This document shows positions 47,300 through 56,898 of a DNA stretch of 64,000 nucleotides, one piece after another. The stretch is from an uncultured Prevotellaceae bacterium. GTDB lineage: Bacteria > Bacteroidota > Bacteroidia > Bacteroidales > Bacteroidaceae. Within the stretch, counting starts at the first letter, position 1; the number at the start of each line of letters is the position of its first letter. Location of the stretch: the NCBI GenBank assembly GCA_946415705.1, contig CAMKTN010000008.1, forward strand, positions 1 to 64,000, in the 5' to 3' direction. The position numbers and the translations under genes were made by a program. The notes beneath the pieces were generated by a model. The model was not told the origin of the DNA, did no database searches, and saw only the letters and a list, made by a program, of their open reading frames with translations.

Positions 47300-50200
47300 T
47301 TAGAGGTTAATGGATACGCCTACGTTGAAGCTACGACCGGAGGGCAGGAGGCCCGTGTCGATGCCTTGGTAGAGGCTATGGTTACGGGCACTCATCTCGG
47401 GATCGGTGCCCAGGTACTTCGTCAGCGTGAACAGGTTGTTGCCTTCAGCCCATACCTTCAGTCCCTGGATGTAGTCGTTGCGCAATGGGATGACGTAGGT
47501 GAGGCGTACGTTCTTCAGCTTCAGGTAGCTGCCGTCCTCAATCCAGCGGTCGGACATACGCTCGTTGTTGCGCCAGTCGTCGCAGTCAGGATAGCACACC
47601 TTGGGGATATCGGTCTGCTGGCCTTCATACGTCCAGCGCTTCATCAGAGCTGTCGTCTGGTTGTAGGTGGTGTTGCCGCCTTCGAGGATGCTGCGCTGGT
47701 AGTTGTAGATGTCGTTGCCCAAGGAATACTTGAAGATAACGTCCAGACGCAGGTTCTTCCATGATAGTGCGGTGAAGATGTTACCGAAGATATCAGGGTT
47801 GGGGTTGCCGATGACCACGCGGTCGTTGTCATCGATGACACCGTCGTTGTTCTGGTCCACGAAGCGGACGTCACCAGCCTGGAAGGCGTCGTAGGGACGG
47901 TTCTCGATGCCGGTGGGGTATCTCAGGTAGCCATACTTGCCAGCGTTACTGGCTTCTTGGTCGCTGGCGAGGACACCGTCCGTCTCCCATCCGAAGAAGC
48001 TGCCGGCAGCATAGCCTTCAGCGGTAAGGATGTTGTTCACGCCATAGATGCTGTTGGTGATACCGTTGACGGGTTCTCCACCTATGGTGAGACCGTTGTT
48101 ATAGGTAGGCAACTTGGTAATCTCGTTGGTGTAGTGACCAACGCTCAGACCCAGTTCCCACTTCCAGTCCTTCTCATTGATGATAGCACCATTGGCGTGT
48201 ACCTCAAAGCCTCGGTTCTTCAACTGGCCGTCGTTGGTCCAATAGCGTCCGAGACCGGAGATGTAGTCAATGTCACTAAGTGTCAGAAGGTTGTCAGTGG
48301 TGTGCATGAAGAAATCAACACCTGCGTTCAAACGGTTCTTGATGAAAGAGCCTTCCAACGCTACGTTGAAGCGTGTGGTGGTTTCCCATTGGATGCTGGT
48401 GTTCTCGATGTTGTTCAGCACCAGACCGACGGTGTTGGCCGTGACGCGCTGGCTCTCCCAGTAGGTGCGGGAAGCGTAGTAGTCAATGCCGTCGTTACCG
48501 CTTTGGTCGAAGCCGGCGGTCAGCTTCAAGTAGTTGATACCCTTGCCCGGCTTGAACCATTTCTCGTTGGAGATGATCCAACCCAGCTGCAGGCTCGGGA
48601 AGATACCCCAGCTCACACCGCCGATGTGGAGGCCGTCCTTCGTCTTTTTACCGAAGCGGCTGCTGGCCTGTGTGGAGAGGGTGAACTCTGCGAAGTACTT
48701 GTTCTGGAAGTTGTAGGCTGCATTGAGATAATAGGACATGTCAATCCAGTTGTCCTTCGTGCCACCGTAGTTGACGTATGCCATGCTCTTGGAGATGTTG
48801 GGCAGTTTGTCGTTCTCGTTGTTGTAACCACGGATGAAGGAGTAGCTGTAGTTGTAGTTGTTGTAGCGCCATCCAGCGAAAACCTTGATGTCATGTGCGC
48901 CATAGGTGTTGGCCCATTCCAAACGCAGGTCGTTGTTGATGGTCGTTTCCTTGGTGAACTGCGACTTCAGCACGGAGGAGATGGTTCCCAGGTCCTTCAA
49001 CTGGTACAGGGTCGTACCATTGATGGGGAGGAAGTATTTCTCGTTGTTGCGGTTCAGGGTGTAGCAGAAGCGGTCGCTGATGGCAAACTGCTTGGTGATC
49101 TGGTACTTCGGGAAGAAGTTGATGCTGATTTGCGTCAGCTCTGCGTAGTTCTTGTTCTTGCCCTTGCCGTTCTCCAGAATCCAATAGGGGTTGCGGAGGC
49201 TCTCGTTGATGTCGGGATCCAACTCATTGGCGAACTGGAAGGGGTTCTGTACCCACTGACCTAACAAGGCTGTGGAGGCATACTTACCGGCGTAGGAGTC
49301 GGAGAGTGCCAGTGCGCCGGTGCCGTCGCTCTGGTAGTAGGCGTAGGGCGACAGGAACGGAGCTTGCAGGAGACCCAGCACGTTCGTAGAACCGATATTC
49401 TGCATGGTGTAGTCTTCACTGAAACCCGTGTCCAGCACATTGAAGCTGGTCTGGTTGTAGGCGATGTCCAGTCCGGCACGCAGCTTTGAGAAGATCTGGA
49501 TGTCGGTGTTGAAGCGCAGGTTCAGACGGCTGAAGTCATTGCCCTTGAGGGTGGATTTGCCGTCGGCATAGCCGAGTGACAGGGCATACATACCGATATC
49601 ATCACCACCTTCCACGCTCACCTTATAGTTCTGTACGAAGGTGTTGCGATAGAGGTCTTCCTGCCAGTCTGTGTTGTTGTGGAAGATCTTGTAGTAGTAG
49701 TTACTGCTTTCGGGTGCGTCGTTCAGGAAGGTGTATTTGCTGAGGCTGCTGGTGGCAGACTCGCGTACTTCCTTCACCGTACCTGCCAGTTCGCTGACGT
49801 AGTTGCGGTAGGCGGCTCCGTCCATCATCTTGATCTTGCTGGGCACCAGCTCTGTGCCGCCATAGACGCGGACGTTGATCTTGGTGGCCATGCTGTGACC
49901 GCGCTTGGTGTTGATGATGATTACACCGTTGGCACCTTTGGCACCATAGAGGGCGGTACCGTTCTTCAGCACTTGGATGCTCTCCACGTTTTCCGGATCC
50001 AGGCCTGCGAGCAGGTTGTTGTAGAAGCCTTCGTGGAGGCTGGTACGGTCTTCTTCGAGATCGACCATATTCCCGTCGATGATGAATAACGGCTGTGCAT
50101 TGGCGTTCAAGGAGTTGACACCGCGGATGGTCATGTAGGCTCCTTGTCCGAGCAGGCCGCTGCGGTTGACGGAGTGGATATCACCGGCCAGCAGGTTCTG

Positions 50201-50737
50201 GATGTCGGTCTCGATGCTGACGGAGCTGGTCTCGTTCAGCTTGACTTCCTTTTGTGCCAGAATCGTGGTACCATCGGTGTAGTAGGTCTTGAACTTACTG
50301 CTCAGCAGGCGGGCATCTTGGTCTTTTTCGCCTTTGATAGCCATTTGCAGGATGTTGTACTCGGGCGCTTCCACGATGAGGGCATGGCAGAACTCCGGCA
50401 CTTGCAGCTGGTAGGTGCCATCTTCTTCGGTCAGCGTGGAATACTTCGGCAGTTGCAGGGCCTGTACGCGAACGCCACTCATGGGCTCTCCCGTGGCATC
50501 GTCCACGATGCGTCCGGCAACCGCTTTCATGGGATACTCCTTGTCTGCTTTCTTGGCCGAGCGTCGTTTCGCCAGGGCGATGCTGTCTGCCTCGGCGCTA
50601 TTGTCAACGAAGTTCTCGTCGAACATATCCTGTGCCATCACGGTCGTCCCGCTTCCGCCAATGGCGAAGAGCAGGCATAGTCCCAAGCGGATGGCCGTAT
50701 CATTGAAATGTGTGAAATAGGATTTCATACGTGTCAT
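47300..50737 (-). CDS. SusC/RagA family TonB-linked outer-membrane transporter
   Basis: Carboxypeptidase-like domain; plug ...TIRGVNSLNANAQPLFIIDGNMVD...VLKNGTALYGAKGANGVIIINTKRG; C-terminal LPSGRSFNVGVSINL. Confidence 0.94.
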   Translation of the reverse strand: MTRMKSYFTHFNDTAIRLGLCLLFAIGGSGTTVMAQDMFDENFVDNSAEADSIALAKRRSAKKADKEYPMKAVAGRIVDDATGEPMSGVRVQALQLPKYSTLTEEDGTYQLQVPEFCHALIVEAPEYNILQMAIKGEKDQDARLLSSKFKTYYTDGTTILAQKEVKLNETSSVSIETDIQNLLAGDIHSVNRSGLLGQGAYMTIRGVNSLNANAQPLFIIDGNMVDLEEDRTSLHEGFYNNLLAGLDPENVESIQVLKNGTALYGAKGANGVIIINTKRGHSMATKINVRVYGGTELVPSKIKMMDGAAYRNYVSELAGTVKEVRESATSSLSKYTFLNDAPESSNYYYKIFHNNTDWQEDLYRNTFVQNYKVSVEGGDDIGMYALSLGYADGKSTLKGNDFSRLNLRFNTDIQIFSKLRAGLDIAYNQTSFNVLDTGFSEDYTMQNIGSTNVLGLLQAPFLSPYAYYQSDGTGALALSDSYAGKYASTALLGQWVQNPFQFANELDPDINESLRNPYWILENGKGKNKNYAELTQISINFFPKYQITKQFAISDRFCYTLNRNNEKYFLPINGTTLYQLKDLGTISSVLKSQFTKETTINNDLRLEWANTYGAHDIKVFAGWRYNNYNYSYSFIRGYNNENDKLPNISKSMAYVNYGGTKDNWIDMSYYLNAAYNFQNKYFAEFTLSTQASSRFGKKTKDGLHIGGVSWGIFPSLQLGWIISNEKWFKPGKGINYLKLTAGFDQSGNDGIDYYASRTYWESQRVTANTVGLVLNNIENTSIQWETTTRFNVALEGSFIKNRLNAGVDFFMHTTDNLLTLSDIDYISGLGRYWTNDGQLKNRGFEVHANGAIINEKDWKWELGLSVGHYTNEITKLPTYNNGLTIGGEPVNGITNSIYGVNNILTAEGYAAGSFFGWETDGVLASDQEASNAGKYGYLRYPTGIENRPYDAFQAGDVRFVDQNNDGVIDDNDRVVIGNPNPDIFGNIFTALSWKNLRLDVIFKYSLGNDIYNYQRSILEGGNTTYNQTTALMKRWTYEGQQTDIPKVCYPDCDDWRNNERMSDRWIEDGSYLKLKNVRLTYVIPLRNDYIQGLKVWAEGNNLFTLTKYLGTDPEMSARNHSLYQGIDTGLLPSGRSFNVGVSINL

Positions 50738-50760
50738 ATCAGAAGGTTTAAATACTCACG

Positions 50761-52719
50761 TTATTCTTCATTACTCTGCTTGGGGCGCAGGATGATGCGG
50801 TCCACGTTAAAGCGGGTCTGATACCCTTGCTTCTGCAGAGAAGACGTAATGCGGTTCGACGCAATCTTGATGGTAGGATAAGCCTTGGGCAGATTACGGT
50901 AGGAGTAGGGGAAGGTGAGGATGTCATCCATCCAGAGCGTATCCACTTTCTGTCCTTGATAATCAATATAGGAGGTCGTACTCATCGTCTCAGGATTGGT
51001 CCATTTGAGATTGGCCGTTGTCTTTTCCTTGATCGGATCGTCATTTTCGATGTATGTGACGGTGACCGTCAGGCGATTCTTCTTGATGGCATCGGGATCC
51101 TCTTCCGGATCTTGGCTGTTCCGATAGAAGTCGGGTACGAGCACGATGCCGATCTCATAGGGGGTACCGCTGAGAATCTGGTGATCCTCGTCGCTGCCTC
51201 TCAACTTGAATGCAACTTGTGGCTCACCGCTGGCGCGATAGAAGGACATGAAGGAACCGTCCTTGCTCACTATACCATATTTCTTTGCCAAGTCGCTGCT
51301 GTTGTTGATACCCGGGTGCTCATAGTGAGACATATACTGGTAGTGCTCCGTGTCCTTGATCTCGGCATCTGTGAGGTTATATCGGACATGCTGGAAGATG
51401 GCATAGGGGGTCACCTTGACCTCTACGTTGAGGGCGTTGTAGGTGAGGGGATAGTTCCAATGCTCCACCGGGTAGATCAAACCATTGCTGACTTGGATCG
51501 GCTGTTTGTCTTCAAAGAGGAGCTTGCGCACATCCTCTGAACCCTCCTTGTCAATCATGAAGGTGTCAGTACGTGTGTCGAAGAGCTTGGGCATCGGGTT
51601 CTTCAGGAAGGTCTCGACGGTCCAGAAGTCCGGTTGTTCCTTGGTTCGGCGTTGCATGCGGACATTGAAGACGAGGGGTGATACGATGTCCATGGCGATG
51701 GCATCTTCCTGCCGCACATCCGAGACATTCAAAATCATGGTAGATTTGGATGTGGCGTTGTCTTTCGGCATATCATCCACTTTTGACATATCGTAGTACG
51801 CTTTTGCATAGTTGTACCAAGGCCTCATCTTCGTGGCAGCCTCTTCCCATGCTGCATCTGTGGGGAGCACCATGGCCCAGATACTGTCTTCCTGCTCGAT
51901 GTTGGCTGCGATGCCCTTGTGTGGCATGGCCCATTCCACGGAGTTGGGCTGATAGGAATAGTAGTAGAGGGAGTTGAAGCGGGTATAGACGCTATCTACG
52001 TAAATAGGCTCACCCGTCTCCGGGTCTGTGCCTGCCACCGCGCTGAGGTCGGCATCGAAGTAGAGCGTATCGTGACGGCTGATCCAGTCGTTCAGAAGCG
52101 TATAGCCCTTGTTGGCACGGATGTATTCGTAGATGTTGTACGAGAAAGGTATGGGCTGCGCCACAATGTGCATGACACCATTCACCGCACTGATATTGGT
52201 CTTGGTCAAGGGGATATCCTTGATGGTCTTGGCCTGACGGTCGAAGTGCGCTTTCTTGTTGTTGATGAACAACACGCGTTCGGGTTTGCCCTGCGGATTG
52301 AGACCGGATGCCACATAGCGGTTGCGGCTGATGTGGTTGCCGACCAGGCGGAGGTATGCATCGTAGGGGTTGCTCTGCAGCAGGGCCTCATATTCCTGCA
52401 CGTCTGCTTGCGTGAAGGTCGTGTTGTCGGGCGCAAACAGCGTCAGGACATTGTTGCCGTCAAGGACGTTCTTGAAGGTGTAGTCCGCAATCATGTGCTT
52501 CTCGTCTTTAAAGTACGGTGTCTTCTCCACGATGCGTGCGAAGTTGGATAGCTCAGGATTGCTGGACAGCAGCGACCACAGCGTTTCTGTGGCGACACCG
52601 CCGGAGCCGCTTTCTTCGGGGATATCGAAATGGTCATCGGTGCAGGAGGTGAAGGCTGCCGGCAGGACGAGGCTCCAGACTCCTAAGAGAATGACTTTGG
52701 TTAAATTGGTTCGTATCAT
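50761..52719 (-). CDS. Fasciclin (FAS1)-domain lipoprotein
   Basis: Lipobox VLPAAFTSCTDD; FAS1 pattern NVLTLFAPDNTTFTQADVQEY...TNISAVNGVMHIV. Confidence 0.85.
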   Translation of the reverse strand: MIRTNLTKVILLGVWSLVLPAAFTSCTDDHFDIPEESGSGGVATETLWSLLSSNPELSNFARIVEKTPYFKDEKHMIADYTFKNVLDGNNVLTLFAPDNTTFTQADVQEYEALLQSNPYDAYLRLVGNHISRNRYVASGLNPQGKPERVLFINNKKAHFDRQAKTIKDIPLTKTNISAVNGVMHIVAQPIPFSYNIYEYIRANKGYTLLNDWISRHDTLYFDADLSAVAGTDPETGEPIYVDSVYTRFNSLYYYSYQPNSVEWAMPHKGIAANIEQEDSIWAMVLPTDAAWEEAATKMRPWYNYAKAYYDMSKVDDMPKDNATSKSTMILNVSDVRQEDAIAMDIVSPLVFNVRMQRRTKEQPDFWTVETFLKNPMPKLFDTRTDTFMIDKEGSEDVRKLLFEDKQPIQVSNGLIYPVEHWNYPLTYNALNVEVKVTPYAIFQHVRYNLTDAEIKDTEHYQYMSHYEHPGINNSSDLAKKYGIVSKDGSFMSFYRASGEPQVAFKLRGSDEDHQILSGTPYEIGIVLVPDFYRNSQDPEEDPDAIKKNRLTVTVTYIENDDPIKEKTTANLKWTNPETMSTTSYIDYQGQKVDTLWMDDILTFPYSYRNLPKAYPTIKIASNRITSSLQKQGYQTRFNVDRIILRPKQSNEE

Positions 52720-52740
52720 ATGCTTTCGATCGTTTTTAGG

Positions 52741-55044
52741 TTACCAAATGTCTTCAGGCTCTACAGGGTTGTCATAGACATCCTTGGCGACGAATTCGAA
52801 GTAGTCCATGAAGAACTGCAGCTCCTCGTCGTCGAGCACGCTCTTGAAGCGGATGTAATAGGTCTCATCGGGATCCAGGTCTTTGCTCACCATGATGCGT
52901 CGTGTGACGTTCTCTCTCACGATGCCCAAGTCTGCTGAAGTGGAGGATCCGCAATGGTAATACTTGGGGCCTTTCATGAAGCCGCGTGCACGCAGGCCTT
53001 TGGTGACCTCATCCTGTTCTTCCGTGCTGAGTTTCTCTTCTGCCTTGTAGCCAGCCTCGTTTGTGTAGCCGAAGGTAGAGGTCTGGTTGCCGTTCTTGAA
53101 GCGGTGATATACAAAGCCAATGCGGAGGTCCATGGGGATGTCCTGGGCGGGCAGGTAGTTGGGGTCAGAACCGAAATAAACCTGACACATACTACGCTTT
53201 GACGAACCAGAGCTGACACCAAAGCGAATCTCATAATGGCCGCGCTTGGGCACAGGGGGCAGCTTCATGGTGAACTCGTACTTACCGATGATGTTGAACT
53301 CATCACCCTGGTAGTTATGCCAGCCGCGGCTGTAGCCGGAGAGGTAGTAGAAACCGGTACCGTCACGCATCGTCACATCGGCGAGGTATGGATATTCTAC
53401 GGGGAATCCTACGGTGCCGCCGGTCTTGTGACCTGCTGGTGAGAACTTGTATTTGCCCATCGGACGGCGCAGGTCGTTGTTAATCATCTCGGGGAACATG
53501 GCGGCCATGTTGATGCGGATGCGCTCGCCGGCGAGGCGGTTCTGTATGTTCTCGGTATATACCAACAGTCGCTCAATAGGATAGATGCAGCTGTTCAACA
53601 GTTTCTTGTGCTTGGCTGCATCCTCGGCTTGGAACCTGACGCGAACGCCACGGTTCTCGTCTGCTTTGTGATAGCAGAAGGCGCTACCGGGCTCCTTGAA
53701 CAGTCCGCTCTCATGGTAGTCGTTGTTGGTGGGGTTGCTCTCATCGCTGAACTGACCACGTCCGTTCCTGAGGATGGGGAAGCGGTTGAGGTAGATGCCG
53801 GCATTGCCGTCGCTGAGCTCGGGGTCTTCCAGTGCACTCTCCTTGCTTTGGTAGATCTTCAGGAGTCGGCGCTTACCCATCGTCGTATAGTACTCATAGA
53901 CAGGGATGGTATATTGTCCTGCAGTCTGACTGAAATAGTATCCATTCTCATTGTAATGGATGACGATATTTTCGGGAGTCAGCTTCTCCGGCAGGACGTG
54001 GTAGGTGACGAACTGGTTGACGATGTTGTTTTCATTCGTGTAGTCGTCATCCTGACGTGCATCGGGATAGAGTTGGTTGTCAATCAAGAATTGTTTGATG
54101 TCACCCACCTCAATCTGATTGTAGGTCTTGCCTGGCAGTAGTTCTTCCCAGTAGGCATCCGGCTCCGCAAAGATGGTGAATCCGTACTTGCGGTGGTCGG
54201 GGATGGGACCGGTACCTTCCGCATCTGAATGTAGGGGAAGATCTTTCACGGCCTTGGTCTTGTAAAGTTTTTCCCAAACGTCATCCTGTGTCTTGCTGAG
54301 GGTGTCGTCCAGGCCACAGGCAAGGATGAGCTTGGCCATTACGATGAAGCCTTTCTCGCCTTCCGCAATCATTTGTCGCAGCATATCGCTCATCGTGTCG
54401 TTGCTGGGTGCGATGACGGCGTGCACCTCATGCACGCGGCCGTTGAGGGTCTTCACGTCGCGGTTCTTCAGGTCAATGAGCGAGACACCGTTGATGAAGA
54501 CGGAGTCCGTCTGGTCGATATGTGTCTTGTAAAGCTTGCGGTCGTTGAGGTTGGGAAGGGTGAATTCGTCCTCGTCGTTCTGCGAGTTGATGTCGCCCAT
54601 TTCCAAAACCTGATCGATATTGCTGCCGTCGAGCACGCTGTTATAGACGATGACCTTGCGGACGGAGTCCAGCGTGGCCTCGGAACGGAAACCGTCCCAG
54701 GTGGGCTCGGTGATAATCCCTTTCTTATACAGGGAGTCCAGGTAGTCGTAGATGGCTTTGTTGTTGGGCGCGAAGCAGGTGTAGGCGCCGCGCGTCGAAA
54801 GCAGCTGTGCCACCGTGGAATTGGACTGGTCACTGATGGGAACCTGGTAGAGCAGACTGACATATTCGGTATAGTTGGGGGCTTCGTCGCTATACTCCAG
54901 ATAGCTCATGACGGTATAGTCCGTGGCCGTGAATCGGTCCTCGGTGTTGATTTCCTCGGTACACGATATCATATAGACCGTCAGGACTCCCGCCAGGATG
55001 CCCCCTATGATTCTACGTATGCTTGTCATATCTTTCATAATCAT
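52741..55044 (-). CDS. Fasciclin (FAS1)-domain protein with C-terminal beta-rich domain
   Basis: Lipobox LTVYMISCTEE; FAS1 pattern GAYTCFAPNNKAIYDYLDSLYKKG...LNGRVHEVHAVIAP. Confidence 0.82.
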   Translation of the reverse strand: MIMKDMTSIRRIIGGILAGVLTVYMISCTEEINTEDRFTATDYTVMSYLEYSDEAPNYTEYVSLLYQVPISDQSNSTVAQLLSTRGAYTCFAPNNKAIYDYLDSLYKKGIITEPTWDGFRSEATLDSVRKVIVYNSVLDGSNIDQVLEMGDINSQNDEDEFTLPNLNDRKLYKTHIDQTDSVFINGVSLIDLKNRDVKTLNGRVHEVHAVIAPSNDTMSDMLRQMIAEGEKGFIVMAKLILACGLDDTLSKTQDDVWEKLYKTKAVKDLPLHSDAEGTGPIPDHRKYGFTIFAEPDAYWEELLPGKTYNQIEVGDIKQFLIDNQLYPDARQDDDYTNENNIVNQFVTYHVLPEKLTPENIVIHYNENGYYFSQTAGQYTIPVYEYYTTMGKRRLLKIYQSKESALEDPELSDGNAGIYLNRFPILRNGRGQFSDESNPTNNDYHESGLFKEPGSAFCYHKADENRGVRVRFQAEDAAKHKKLLNSCIYPIERLLVYTENIQNRLAGERIRINMAAMFPEMINNDLRRPMGKYKFSPAGHKTGGTVGFPVEYPYLADVTMRDGTGFYYLSGYSRGWHNYQGDEFNIIGKYEFTMKLPPVPKRGHYEIRFGVSSGSSKRSMCQVYFGSDPNYLPAQDIPMDLRIGFVYHRFKNGNQTSTFGYTNEAGYKAEEKLSTEEQDEVTKGLRARGFMKGPKYYHCGSSTSADLGIVRENVTRRIMVSKDLDPDETYYIRFKSVLDDEELQFFMDYFEFVAKDVYDNPVEPEDIW

Positions 55045-55065
55045 AAGTATTTCAAGTTAGACAGC

Positions 55066-56886
55066 TTATTTAGGGATATCTGTGACCTTCTCACGGCTCC
55101 AGACGGGATTCTGGGGAATGAGATAGTGGTTAGCACTCCGTTCACGGTAGTAGATGGGACAATACAGACCGTAACGGTTCTGGATACGGCTGATGAGGGT
55201 GGTATATAACTGACTGTAGTAGCCATTCTTCATGAACGTCTCAATCATGTCCTTGACACCCTCCGCGCAATCCTTGTATTGCGGCTCACGCGGGTCGTCG
55301 TTGTAACCGCCACCGATACGCTCTGCATAGCGTACGAGGTCGAACCAACGCTTGCCTTCGCCGAGCAGTTCGACAAGGCGCTCGTTCATGACCAGAATGA
55401 TGCAGGCTCTCTTGTTGTTATCGGTTGTCTTATTGCTGAGGCCTGTCGTCTGATCCAGCATGGAACGCTTTTGAATGGCATCCACGATATTGCGGCACTT
55501 CTCGTATTCGCCGGTGATAGCATAGGCTTCGGCCATCATCAGCATCACATCGGTCATGCGGTAGAAAATCCAGTTGGCGGTACTATTCGATGTGCCCACA
55601 GCGCTGATGACATTCGTACACAGATTCGAGGTTGACTTGTCAAAACTTGCACTCAACCATTTTGCGCAGTAGTACAACTGTCCTTGGGTCTTGATTTCCC
55701 TGGTGGCGGTAAAGAGATATTTCTCATCCACGCAGCTGTACCAGGGGCGGCAGTCCTTGTCCAGGAGGTCGGAACCCACGGCATGTCTGACAGCCTCGAT
55801 GCTGGTAGCTATTTGGAAGTTAAAACTGGCGTTATAGCCCCAGAGGGTGCGCATAAAGTTGCTGTAACGACTGTCTGTTGTGGAGTATTGCAGTTCAAAC
55901 ATGCTCTCCTCGCTGTTACCAGTCTTGAAGATGGAGCTATAGCTGTTGACGGTGATGCTGCTGCTGTTACCGTTGTACAGGTTCTGCATGTCATCGTTCT
56001 TGATGAGCATCGCATTGGTGAGTCCGCTGCCAAAGTCGTCCTTCTTATTGACATTTCGGTCGAAGGTGCTTTGGGTAATCTGCTCGTTCTGCTTGGCCAG
56101 CGCATCCAGGGATTTCTGCCCGTATTCAATCACCTTGTTGGCATCTTCCAGAATATCAGACTCGGGGTAGTTGCGACCTTCGCGCAGGGCTCCACGCCAC
56201 AAGTGCATCTCAGCCAGCAGGGCGTAGAGGGTGGTGTTGGTAATCAAACCCTTGGTGTCTTTCTCACTGGGGAAGCGGCTCTTAGCCAGGCCTGCTACGG
56301 GGGTGACATCGTTGATGAGCCAATCTAAGACTTCCATCTGTGAGGTGAGCGTGTAGTCGTGTACGTCCTCATCGGAGTTGATGACGGTGGTGGTGAAGGG
56401 GATGTCCTTGAAGGAACGGATGAGGTAGAAATAGTTCAGCGCGCGAAGGCCGGTCATCTCTGCTTTCATCTGTTGCCATTCGGTGGGCGTGAACTGCGGG
56501 TCTTTGCTCAGCACTTCCTCGCCGTGAGACAGCACCTTGTTACAATAGTTGATGGTTGTATAGACACCACCCCAGTCGAAGATACTCATGGTGGAGTCGG
56601 GGTTGCCCAACATGATTTCCTTGTAGTCGTTGCTATTGGGATTGTGTGAGTTCCAATGATAGGCATCGGAACGGAGGTCACCCCATACAGCGAGGTTGAG
56701 AAGCGTGTTGGACATCTGCATATAGGCTCCGTAGCGGACACCTTCCAAGTCGTTCTTGTCTTCCCAGAAGTTCTCCTCCACCACACGGTCCTGTGGGTAA
56801 AGGGTGAGGAAGTCGTTGCAGGACAGCATACTGAGACAGACGAGTCCCAGGAATGTGATGCTGGAAATGTATGTGATTCGTTTCAT
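55066..56886 (-). CDS. RagB/SusD family nutrient-uptake outer-membrane lipoprotein
   Basis: LSCNDFLTLYPQDRVVEENFWEDKNDLEGVRYGAYMQM; TDVMLMMAEAYAITGEYEKCRNIVDAIQKR. Confidence 0.95.
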   Translation of the reverse strand: MKRITYISSITFLGLVCLSMLSCNDFLTLYPQDRVVEENFWEDKNDLEGVRYGAYMQMSNTLLNLAVWGDLRSDAYHWNSHNPNSNDYKEIMLGNPDSTMSIFDWGGVYTTINYCNKVLSHGEEVLSKDPQFTPTEWQQMKAEMTGLRALNYFYLIRSFKDIPFTTTVINSDEDVHDYTLTSQMEVLDWLINDVTPVAGLAKSRFPSEKDTKGLITNTTLYALLAEMHLWRGALREGRNYPESDILEDANKVIEYGQKSLDALAKQNEQITQSTFDRNVNKKDDFGSGLTNAMLIKNDDMQNLYNGNSSSITVNSYSSIFKTGNSEESMFELQYSTTDSRYSNFMRTLWGYNASFNFQIATSIEAVRHAVGSDLLDKDCRPWYSCVDEKYLFTATREIKTQGQLYYCAKWLSASFDKSTSNLCTNVISAVGTSNSTANWIFYRMTDVMLMMAEAYAITGEYEKCRNIVDAIQKRSMLDQTTGLSNKTTDNNKRACIILVMNERLVELLGEGKRWFDLVRYAERIGGGYNDDPREPQYKDCAEGVKDMIETFMKNGYYSQLYTTLISRIQNRYGLYCPIYYRERSANHYLIPQNPVWSREKVTDIPK

Positions 56887-56898
56887 ATCGCTGTACTT

